A stretch of 64,000 nt of DNA from Branchiostoma belcheri (Eukaryota > Chordata > Leptocardii > Amphioxiformes > Branchiostomatidae). The stretch covers positions 361,500 through 425,499 of the forward strand of contig NW_017803280.1 of assembly GCF_001625305.1 (NCBI RefSeq). The letters run 5' to 3'. A program made the translations under genes and the position numbers. Positions 1 to 9,183 of the stretch are shown piece after piece (position 1 is the stretch's first letter; each line of letters begins with the position of its first letter). The notes under the pieces were generated by a model. The model was not told where the DNA came from. It made no database searches and saw only the letters and a program-made list of their open reading frames with translations.

Positions 1-30
1 CGGACTCCAGGAAGAGTAGTGTGAAATCCT

Positions 31-101
31 AACCAACCAACCAACCAACCAACCAACCAACCAACCAAACAAACAAACAAACAAACAAACAAACAAACAA
101 A
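31..101. repeat. CCAA/CAAA tetranucleotide microsatellite
   Basis: Uninterrupted AACC units pass into AAAC units. Simple-sequence repeat upstream of the first visible PTPR exon, probably intronic. Confidence 0.95.
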
Positions 102-410
102 CTGTGCATGCAATAGGTCAAAGGTGAAGGCCCCTGACTTGCAGACACTTCTTACCTTAAGTCCTTGTTTGTTATCATGTCTGGATGTGCTTTGTTTATG
201 TTCAATTGTAACTTTTACATTTTTGCCCATTTGGAACCTTGAACCCGCTTATATTATGATAAATTATACGGAGTTTTTAGGCGTATTCTTGTAGAATAAA
301 TGCATTGGAATCTTCATAACCTGTAGGCGTAAACTCAAGTTTTGTTCATGGCATTAAGAACGAGAAACATGATCCCTAACATGCCATTGTCACTGCCATT
401 GTCTTTACAG

Positions 411-2777
411 AGTACATGTGCACGGTACTGGCCAACGGAGGGGTCCAAGACATACGGGGACCTCACGGTCAGGCTGGACGACACGGGCGAGTTTGGGGAC
501 TTCACGCGCCGTACATTCTCATTGGAGGATGGAAAGGTAAAAATTAAAGGCATCCGATGCAGTTTTTAGGGCTTGTAAACTCGATTTTTCAAAGCCAATA
601 TTCTAGTTACTCTCCAAGCAGAGGTTTGGGTTTGGGGGGTATTTTTAGCGTGTTTTTAGGCTTTTTTATCGGGGTTTCTCTTTTGCACTGAATTTTTTCC
701 CACCTAAACCCAAAACAAAAATTCAGTGCAAAAGAGAAACCCCGATAAAAAAGCCTAAAAACACGCTAAAAAATACCCCCAAAACCCAAACCTCTGCTTG
801 GAGAGTATATTCTAGTCACTTATCTGCATACTGAGTTGCAACCACACTATCCCAATGTATATTGACCCTCATGGAGCAAAAATTCAAAACCTCTGATGGA
901 AAATGGTTACCGGAAGGGCCCTGGATTGATTTTTAGGCTGCTCCCCAGAAAATAAAGAACTCATCTTGAGGCTTGTTTCTGCAGCTTTAAATGCCCAAAG
1001 TACGAAATGCTGACTCAAATGTGCTAATGTGAAGCAGTATGTGTCAATACACAAAGATTGCCGCATTCAGAATATTTCGAGTTTTGCCCTGACATATATT
1101 TCATACCTCCATGTAAATTGTTTTGGGGGGATTTGCCTCATTCAAAAATAAAATCATAATTACCATAATCCAGTTGAATTTATGGTTTTCTGCCTATTTT
1201 GCTTGTGAAATTCCTATCTTTTGGCAATATATCAAGTCGACATGTTGTCAGTGATTATGCAAATATTAACATAATATATGCTAATATTAACATAATATAT
1301 GCATATTAATGTTAACCTTGACGGAAGAATAGGTTTATTTACCATGGTGCAAAAAATATCCAACGCAATGCCTCCAGCACTTTAAGGAGTGAGCAAATGC
1401 CACACATAGATTGTTAACTATGATCGATATTCCCTTGCAGGGTGAAAAGAGTCGCACTATTCACCAGTTTCACTTCCACGCATGGCCGCAGTACGGCGCT
1501 CCTGACAACGCTGCCGGAATCATCGACCTGATTGGTCAGGTTCAAAAGCAACAGCAACTGTCTGGCAACGGACCAATCACCGTACACTGCAGGTGAACCC
1601 CGATTTAAAAAAAAAATTATAATCAAAACAGGTGTAGACATCCTTTTATAGCCCCAAATGTTACGATAAGAGCCATGAAGTCAACACAAAAGGCTGGGTT
1701 AATATTTAAACAATGACTTTTGAACGTTTAATCAAATGACTGCATTGATAGATGGAAAAACTGTAACAAGTAGGAAGAAAAGGACTTTCCTCGGGGTTTG
1801 GGAGCAAAATATAAGCTGATTCAGAACCAGAATCTTTTTTTTTTCAAATCAGAAACAATGAAGAGGCGAATCCGAGAACTAACAAATTAAATTGTCGTGG
1901 CCTACGGTATTTTTGTCTAATATCATAAATTTTGTACAGATATGTTGCTACTTTCAACTCAATACTCAATAACATCCATCTGTTCTTTTGAATTTTATTC
2001 TGCAGTTCTGGCGCAGGCCGCACGGGGACGTTCTGCGCCATCAGCACAGTTCTGGAGCAGGTGAAAACAGAGGGAACCTGTGACGTCTTTCAGACTGTCA
2101 AGGCTTTGAGACAGCAGCGACCCCACATGGTGCAGACCATTGTAAGTGATAACACACTGCATTCTTAAAGGCATTCAATGCGATTTCAGGACAGCAAAAC
2201 TGGAAATATTCTGAATAAGGCAATTTTTGTGATGTTGACACATACTGCTTCACTTTAGCACATTTGAGTCAGTATCTCATACTTCTGGCTTTTAAAATTG
2301 CAGAAACAAGCCCCAAGATAAGTTCTTTAGTTTCTGGGTGGTACCCTTAAAAATGGGCCAATGGCCCTTCCATTTACCATTTTCCATCAGAATGTTTTCT
2401 CCATGACGGTCAATATACATTGGGGTAGTGTGGATTTAACTCAGTAACACGGTTCTGTAGATAAATTGTTAGAATATTGGCTTTGAAAAATCAGGTTTCC
2501 AAGCCCTAAAAACTGCAGTGGATGGCCCATACAACCATTCTATGAAAAGTTAACATAGTCATGTGCAATGAACTATTTATTTTATTGTATTATGTTGCAT
2601 TAATAAGAAACTTCAGCATCTTTACGATGAATCAATGTATTTAATTACTATTAGTAAGTATAATCTTATTTATTAAATCATTTTCCATGTTACATTTTTC
2701 AGGACCAGTACCAGTTCTGTTACCAGGCAATTGTGGAGTACCTGGACAGTTTTGACCACTACTCAAACTTTTCCTAG
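411..2777 (+). CDS. PTPRA-like: Receptor-type tyrosine phosphatase, PTPRA/PTPRE-like, 3' part (D2 domain)
   Basis: Four coding exons are visible: 411-536, 1441-1592, 2006-2141 and 2703-2777 (TAG). All have GT-AG borders and the frame is kept (162 codons here); the 5' part lies outside the window. The translated piece is the second half of a PTP catalytic domain: CxxYWP at the start, then QFHFHAWP, then the phosphate-binding loop [10 protein letters not shown] created across the junction of exons 2 and 3, then the final helix and a short tail ending YSNFS. The WPD loop reads WPQ, so the general-acid aspartate is replaced, as expected for a membrane-distal D2 domain of type R4 receptors, although the loop cysteine is kept. 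Family knowledge: PTPRA dephosphorylates Src-family kinases at the plasma membrane. The terminal Y-x-N is the kind of motif GRB2 binds in vertebrate PTPRA. Assignment to PTPRA/E over other receptor classes rests on the overall match through the C-terminus. Confidence 0.9.
544..1095 (+). repeat. TIR-type repeat F, copy 1, split by a nested element
   Basis: This intronic repeat is matched in inverted orientation at 2163-2530 in the next-but-one intron. The ends carry an AAAGGCATNCRATGC-like motif. It is interrupted at 608-807 by a fold-back insertion. Confidence 0.7.
608..807. mobile_element. 200-bp fold-back MITE with 9-bp target duplication
   Basis: Two nearly perfect complementary arms of about 90 bp start TACTCTCCAAGCAGAGG. 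They are flanked by the direct repeat TATTCTAGT at 599-607 and 808-816. The paralogous repeat at 2163-2530 has the same region without the insert, giving an empty site. A 9-bp duplication fits Mutator-like elements. Confidence 0.85.
1604..1902. repeat. Harbinger-like MITE, family C, degraded copy
   Basis: Intronic stretch resembling the 42880-43248 element internally (GCCATGAAGTCAACAC, then AAACTGTAAC), ending with AAATTGTCGTGGCC. The left end is eroded. Confidence 0.6.
2163..2530 (-). repeat. TIR-type repeat F, copy 2
   Basis: Reverse-complement relative of 544-1095 without the nested hairpin. It lies in the last intron of the PTPR gene. Confidence 0.7.
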
Positions 2778-2883
2778 ATAGTGTGTGTAATATAGACTTC
2801 ACTGACTATATACAATGCACTCAGCAAAATTGTTACAAATTTTGCTATGCTTGAGGTTCACTTGTGCTGGGTAGGACCTATTA

Positions 2884-3277
2884 GGCCATGTTGATTTGAT
2901 TATATGGATGACATCCTCTGGGAACCCCAAAACTGATGCAAGCGCGCGAATGAAAAAAAAAAGTTTTGCAAAAAAAAAGTTGCTTTCATGAAATCTACGT
3001 TGTTATGGAGGTCGAACAAATGACACAGAGTATGGTATGGCGAATAATCTACTCTTTAAATTCATTTCTTTGCATTTTAGTTTTTGTTTGATTTTGGCAT
3101 TCTACGACGTTGGAATCGTTTTCAAATATTTTTTTTTGCAACTTTCGGTATAGATTTGCTCATTTTGCAACTGTTTTGTACAATTTACAGTGTGGTTGGA
3201 AACTTTTTTTTTTGTTGGAAACGGCCGAAAATTCATGCGCGCGCGGATGTCATCCATATAATCAAATCAACATGGCC
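2884..3277. mobile_element. Harbinger-like MITE, family A, copy 1
   Basis: Terminal inverted repeats start GGCCATGTTGATTTGATTAT and are flanked by TTA at 2881-2883 and 3278-3280. The interior has no ORF. A 3-bp TTA/TAA duplication is typical of PIF/Harbinger. Confidence 0.85.
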
Positions 3278-3853
3278 TTACTAGTATATAAAATAATCTT
3301 TAAACTAGTAAGGTAACATTTTAAAAGCATAGTGCATAGTGTTTACCTTCAAATATGGGCTGCTCTGTTACTCTTACACAAACACATTCACACATATGGT
3401 CAGACAGGAGTCTAAATCCCTCCAGCTATAAAATTGCAACATGATGTGACCCAACGCTAGTTACCATGGTGAGAGATGGTCTGGTTCAGGCCATTGACGT
3501 TATTGGTTTAGAGAAGAAGAAACAGAGCAAAAATAATATTTTTCTTTGTATAAACATAAATAGAATCAACACAAAGAAGTGCACACATATCTTTATACTA
3601 TGTGAATTACAAATATGTGACTCAACGAGCGGAAAGCCAGCTATCACAGATAGATTGTAGTGTTATTCGTCTCCAGTGATGTATATGATGTTTATAGGTG
3701 TAGAATATAGGTAGTTATTTTAGCCACTTTATGTTGCTGAGAACCTAATTGATGCCTTACTGTTATAGGTATGTAGTATGTTATTTCTATACTTATCAAG
3801 TTACATTGGAAGTTTTTGTCACCAGGGCAAGTAAAGCATTTCATTTGTCATCA

Positions 3854-4337
3854 GGCCACAGCAAGTAATTTTTATGGATGACATCAGTGCCCGCATTAAT
3901 TTTTGCCTGATTTGGGGAAAAAAAAGAAATTTTTTCTTCTGACAGTGGTCAACATGCTGAAAGTGGGCAAATATGTGTGTTGCCATGCCGTAACATGGAT
4001 GGCAGATAACTATGAAGAGAGGAGACAAGACAAGGATCTGATTTAATGTTTTGTCTTCTACCTTGATGCAGTGATTATTTCATTCCTTTTATAAGTGATG
4101 TTCCAAAATGAATCAAAACCGTTTGTACAATGATTAAAAACTTTTCTATTCAGTGAGAAATGGATGTTGTAGTAGTTGGCAGTATAGGTATCATTTCTTG
4201 TTTACAAGGTTCATGATGTCAAAATTGGAAAATGTAGGAATCTTGTTTGTGTGAGCCCTCCTTGTTTTTTTTTACCCTCTTGCATTAGATTTAGAGTCTG
4301 TGGAGGATGTTTTCCATAAAATTTACTTGCTGCGGCC
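3854..4337. mobile_element. Harbinger-like MITE, family B, copy 1
   Basis: Ends are GGCCACAGCAAGTAAT and its complement, followed internally by ATGGATGACATC as in family A. The flanking trinucleotides TCA/TAA are imperfect. Confidence 0.75.
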
Positions 4338-4414
4338 TAATGTGCTTGCTGTTTACAGGTGTAGAATATTAGATAGTTTTTAGCCACTTTATGTTGCAGA
4401 GAACCTTATCAATT

Positions 4415-5500
4415 AAGGGTTAATGACCCGCCCCGAGGTGAATATGGTGTGATAAAGCCTTGTCAGTTGCCATAACCACCGAATGAAGCCACCAAGTGAG
4501 CGCAGCCTATCCAAACTGATGCAGTTAAGAGTGACACAATGTACAATTTACCCGTTGCACATGCTGAATAGAACATAGTTCCATTTGGAGTCACCTGAGG
4601 TCACTGGGTAGAGTTCACGTTAACTGGGTCACAGGCAGGGAACAGGTGTTCTTATGGGAGTTACCCGAGGTCATTGGAGCACAACTCAAGTTATTTTTGG
4701 ATTTTTTAGAACTAGAGCCGTGTTCTATTGGGTCACCTGAGGTCATATGCGGGTGATTATTGGGTTGTTTAATGTATGGATTTGGATAAATAAATACCCG
4801 ATTTTGACTCTATTTGTGACAATACGGCGACATAAGGAATGTGGAATGGAGCCTTCTGATTGGTCAACGTCACCCGTCTATATGATAATTAAGGGTTAAT
4901 GTCCCGCCCCGAGGTGAATATGGTGTGATAAAGCCTTGTCAGTTCCTATAACCACCGAATAAAGCCACCAAGTGAGCGCAGCGAACGAGGTGGCTTTATG
5001 AGGTGGTTATAGCAACTGACAAGGCTTTATCACACCATATTCACTGAGAAAGGGCGGGATATTAACGCTATTATCATATAGCTTACACGATAGCCTATCC
5101 AAACTGATGCAGTGAAGAGTGACACAATGTACAATTTACCCCTTGCACATGCTGAATAGAACATAGAATATTTGTTCCATCTGGAGTCACCTGAGGTCAC
5201 TGGGGGGGTTCACGTTCTATGGCCTTCTATCTGGGTCACAGGCAGGGAACAGGTGTTCTTATGGGAGTCACCCGAGGTCATCGGAACACAACTCAAGTTA
5301 TTTTTGGGTTTTTTAGAACTAGAGCCGTGTTCTATTGGGTCACCTGAGGTCATATGCGGGTGATTATTCATTTTGTTTAATGTATGGATTGGGATGAATA
5401 AATACCCGATTTTGACTCTATTTGTGACATTACGGCGACATAAAGAATGTGGAATGGAGCCTTCTGATTGGTCAACGTCACCCGTCTATATGATAATGCC
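4415..5500. repeat. Composite of duplicated repeat H and a palindromic element
   Basis: A block around 4553-4885 is repeated at about 5150-5492, ending in CTATATGATAAT. Between them, 4878-5085 is a long palindrome whose arms contain GGTGTGATAAAGCC-like sequence; a half copy sits at 4417-4525. A further relative of repeat H is at 16118-16318. Confidence 0.7.
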
Positions 5501-5798
5501 TTAAAATACATGTATTTAATATGTTAGTTCTTGTTCTTCAGCTACATTGTAAGTTCTTGTCACCAGGGCAAGTAAAACATCTCAATTGTCATTTCTGTAG
5601 ATCCTGTATGTAAATGTTGAATCAATTACAAGTATAGATTTAGAATTATGTCAGTAATGTTACATGTGAAACATAGTTTCATAGTCACAGTATATTTCTT
5701 GACATACTAACTATTCAGTTTAGTGTATTGTTCAGAATGTTCTGATATGTTTTTGCTGTGATATCACTGTTGCAAAAATTGTCGTTTGCCATGTTTGA

Positions 5799-5804
5799 AA
5801 TAAA
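5799..5804 (+). terminator. Polyadenylation signal AATAAA, PTPR gene
   Basis: AATAAA about 3.0 kb after the stop codon, followed by T/G-rich sequence. It is the best candidate 3' end for the phosphatase transcript. Confidence 0.5.
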
Positions 5805-5975
5805 ATGATTAACACCACAATGTGTATTGTTGTGATTCTGTTTATAATACTATGACTGTTGCTAGTAATGGTAATAAGTGGGGTAGAGGACCTTCAGAAT
5901 TGGACTAGAGTACAACAAGATGGGATTTCAACCTAACTTTTTCATGTATCCCCTTGCATTGCTAGAGATGAGCAT

Positions 5976-6365
5976 AGGGTATAGAATTTTCTTCTTACAC
6001 AACCATGGAGTTTCTCACCTGCTTACGTTTCGATGTCTATCAGACACCTTCCTCAGAGCTTCTGACTGGAGTTCTGCAACTCGCCGCTATTTAACGCCAA
6101 AGTAGGTGGCGCTTTTGCGGCGAGAATGCAATCCCAAACGTGGCTGAGCTGTGGCTGGGNNNNNNNNNNNNNNNNNNNNCGTTTGGGATTGCATTCTCGC
6201 CGCAAAAGCGCCACCTACTTTGGCGTTAAACAGCGGCGAGTTGCAGAACTCCAGTCAGAAGCTCTGAGGAAGGTGTCTGATAGACATCGAAACGTAAGCA
6301 GGTGTATAAGAAGAAAATTCTATACCCTAAGTATCTTCCAACCTGATAAAATTATTTACGGAAAT
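5976..6365. mobile_element. Palindromic element G, copy 1, with 13-bp direct repeats
   Basis: Long inverted arms with a 20-N assembly gap at the centre (6160-6179). The insert is bracketed by TAGAGATGAGCAT at 5963-5975 and 6366-6378. The right arm contains a CTGAGGA-stem-GAAAC module at 6264-6293. A related copy is at 58894-59148. Confidence 0.75.
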
Positions 6366-6557
6366 TAGAGATGAGCATGTTTTGAATCAGTTGTGTTCTA
6401 AAGCGCTTGTTATCATATGTCGGTTACTACATATATATGAGCCATGAAAATCACAATATTTCATATCATATCAATTCATAATAGTTTACTTCACAATTCT
6501 TCACAATCAACACACCTGGTATGATGATCTCTACATCAATACATAGTTTGTAAGTAA

Positions 6558-6950
6558 GGCCATGTTGATTTGATTATATGGATGACATCCGCGCGCGCAT
6601 GAATTTTCGGCCGTTTCCAAAAAAAAAAGTTTTCAACCATACTGTAAATCGTACAAAACAGTTGCAAAATGAGCAAAAATATACCATAAGTTACAAAAAA
6701 ATTAATAAAAGCTATACCAATGTCGTAGAATGCCAAAATCAAACGAAAAAAGACGAAATTGTAAAGAAATGAACTTGAAGACTAGATTATTCGCCAGACC
6801 ATATTCTGTGCCATTTGCTCAACCCTCATGACCACGTAGATTTCATAATGAAAAGAACTTTTTTTTTGCAAAACTTTTTTTTATTCGCACGCGTGCATCA
6901 GTTTTGGGGCTCCCGGAGGATGTTATCCATATAATCAAATCAACATGGCC
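6558..6950. mobile_element. Harbinger-like MITE, family A, copy 2
   Basis: Same terminal inverted repeats as copy 1, flanked by TAA at 6555-6557 and 6951-6953. Inverted internally relative to copy 1. Confidence 0.85.
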
Positions 6951-6953
6951 TAA

Positions 6954-7562
6954 GGGAAAAAACAAACATGGCAGCATCTATATTAATTAACACCTGTTAG
7001 ATCTTGAAACACATTACTTTGTAGGATTAATTTTGTGCTAAGTCAATTACAGGACTAGCATACAAACATGCAAGCAAGAATGTTACAAACATAATTATTT
7101 ACCACAAGTAAGGACATTGAACTATGGCTATATAATTATATAGACCACTATGCAGCATGGTTGCAGATCTGACACAGAATCGTTAGGTGTATTATTCTCA
7201 AACATTTAAATGGGACAAATATAGTGCTATATGTGTGTTTCTTTTAAAGTATATACACCATAAATTGTCAGATATCTGTTGCAGCACTGTGCAAGCTGTA
7301 CTCCATAAACATTCAAAGTTTCTCATCTATGCATTTAGCTACATTGTAGATAGTGAACAACACTACTGTAATTCTGTACAGCCGAATAGTCACACTGGTC
7401 AGTAACTATAGTTAAACTAGGCAGAAATTTCCCAATTTTCAAATTGTCCTATTTCTGTGCTTCAATTCTTACATTGTAGTGTTTCTGAATAGTGTATTTT
7501 GCTACCGTTATATACAGTATATATTATGCTTTTTTCAATGTTTGTTAGTGCTGAGAAGTTGC
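6954..7562. other. Intergenic, no feature recognised
   Basis: AT-rich sequence without a supported exon or repeat. It probably holds the 3' UTR of the zinc-finger exon on the minus strand. Confidence 0.5.
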
Positions 7563-7823
7563 TCAAGGTTTTTCGTTGGCATGAAGTCTCATGTGTTTTA
7601 AGATGTATTTCTTATTAGCCACCTTGTACCCACACAGTCCACACGTGTAGCCTTGCTCATCAATGTGTTTAGCCAGATGGCGATCCAGTGTTAACTTCTT
7701 TGTAGTTGAATAATCACACTGGTCACACTTGTAGCGTTTTTCACCAGTATGAGTTCTCATATGCTGGGCTAAGGTAGACTTTCGAACTGTGCTGTATCCG
7801 CACGAACTTTCCAAACAAGGTAA
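7563..7823 (-). CDS. C2H2 zinc-finger protein, isolated terminal exon (partial)
   Basis: Eighty-six codons plus stop on the minus strand contain three C2H2 fingers. Finger 1 is C-x4-C-x12-H-x3-H, finger 2 follows a canonical TGEK linker (CDQC...HLAKH), and finger 3 ends HMRLHANEKP just before TGA. A splice acceptor (TTTCCACAG) immediately precedes the block, at 7824 and above, and the frame upstream is closed, so this is a terminal exon. Family knowledge: such tandem fingers bind DNA in the nucleus, usually as transcription regulators. No upstream exon, start codon or effector domain was found between here and the BHMT-like gene at 9184. Either the 5' exons are small and missed, or this is a stranded gene fragment. 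The fingers themselves are intact. Confidence 0.65.
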   Translation of the reverse strand, partial: LPCLESSCGYSTVRKSTLAQHMRTHTGEKRYKCDQCDYSTTKKLTLDRHLAKHIDEQGYTCGLCGYKVANKKYILKHMRLHANEKP

Positions 7824-7825
7824 CT

Positions 7826-8698
7826 GTGGAAATCGCTACCAAAAAGGGCAACACCTGGGCGGAAGGTATGTCATCAAGAGACGTCATCGAATCTTATTTA
7901 ATTTGTTTCCTCCCTCCGATATTTTATGGCGTGTCCTTGGTGAATTATTCAATGACTGGGGCTCTGCAACTGCCCGTACCGGTACCGGAATTTTAAAGGA
8001 AAGTAATCAACACATATATATTTTTGTGCCCATTAAAAGTATTGATAATTAAGATGGGTCATTTTTGCTGTATTCTAAATTTGGACCTTTTTTGCTGTCA
8101 TACTAGATCATGAAAGATTATATTTGTATTCTTGTGTTTTTCATTTTATATACTCTTATGCTTGACTGGTATCAATTTTGACCACGGGAGAAAGCGAATC
8201 GTCGGCATAGGACTTTGGATATTTTAAAAGTTTTCTTCAGATGTAATGTGGCGGGGTGACCTCGAGTTCTACGCCTCACACAATCACCTTACTTGGTGCG
8301 GTACATCCCTTGATGCAGTCCCAGTAAAGCGTGCAAAACTGGCTGACTTGCACCACAACCTTTCTGTCCATTGTAGTGAACTTTGGAACAAATCGCGATC
8401 ATTTCACTTTATTGTGTTTAAAGGTATCACAGTGGTTCAACATGTAACGCGTGCAACTGAAAAGTTTTGAAGCCTTTTGACCAAATATCCATGGTCCGTA
8501 ACTCTCTCTGTATGTTTGGGTTGTTAACACTGCTGAAGGCATAAGCGTTGGGACTTTTATGGTTTTGAGTGGAACACGTTCTAATGGTTCAATGTCCAAC
8601 CTGTAGTCATGCCAACATTGTCTACTGATAGGATTACATGTATGTACTTCGCTGTACCGGTTAGAGGCGCTTCAGGCTAGAATCGACACTCTGTGTAC
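7826..8698. other. Intergenic, no supported gene
   Basis: Open frames exist on both strands around 8246-8599 but show no recognisable domain and no clear splice context. Nothing else is seen. Confidence 0.45.
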
Positions 8699-8702
8699 TT
8701 AA

Positions 8703-9102
8703 GGCCACAGAAAGTCATTTTTATGGATGACATCAGCGCGCGCATTAATTTTCGCCTTATTTTGGAAAGAAAAAAAAAGAAATTTTGTTGCCCTCAGACA
8801 GTGGTCAACATGCCGAAAATGGGCAAAGATGTCCGCTGCCATGCCGGAAGGTGGATGGCAGGCAGGAGACAAGCAAAAGCTCTGATTTTATGCCTTGTTT
8901 CTCTACTGTGATGCAGTGATACGTGATGTTGGCTGTGTATATGTGATGTTCCAACTGAATCAAAGCCATTTGTACAATTTTTTATTCAAAATTTTAAAAT
9001 GTGGGAACCTTGTTTTTTCGGCCCGTCTTGTTTTTTTCGCCCGCTCGCATTAGATTTGGAATCTGCGGTGGATGTCATCCATAAAATTTACTTGCTGTGG
9101 CC
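8703..9102. mobile_element. Harbinger-like MITE, family B, copy 2
   Basis: Ends GGCCACAGAAAGTCA and its near complement, flanked by TAA/TTAA. It stops 81 bp before the start codon of the BHMT-like gene. Confidence 0.8.
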
Positions 9103-9183
9103 TTAAGTTAAAGTCAGCAGAAGTCAGCTAGTCACGGCACAGCTTGTGGGAGACAGGCTATTAAAGACAAGCGACGAGCAAAC

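Larger units (their letters stand above)
2778..5820 (+). other. Probable 3' UTR / downstream region of the PTPR gene
   Basis: No coding exon is seen after TAG at 2775-2777. The first convincing polyadenylation signal on this strand is AATAAA at 5799-5804, so the 3' UTR may run through several MITEs. An earlier unrecognised site is possible. Confidence 0.45.
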
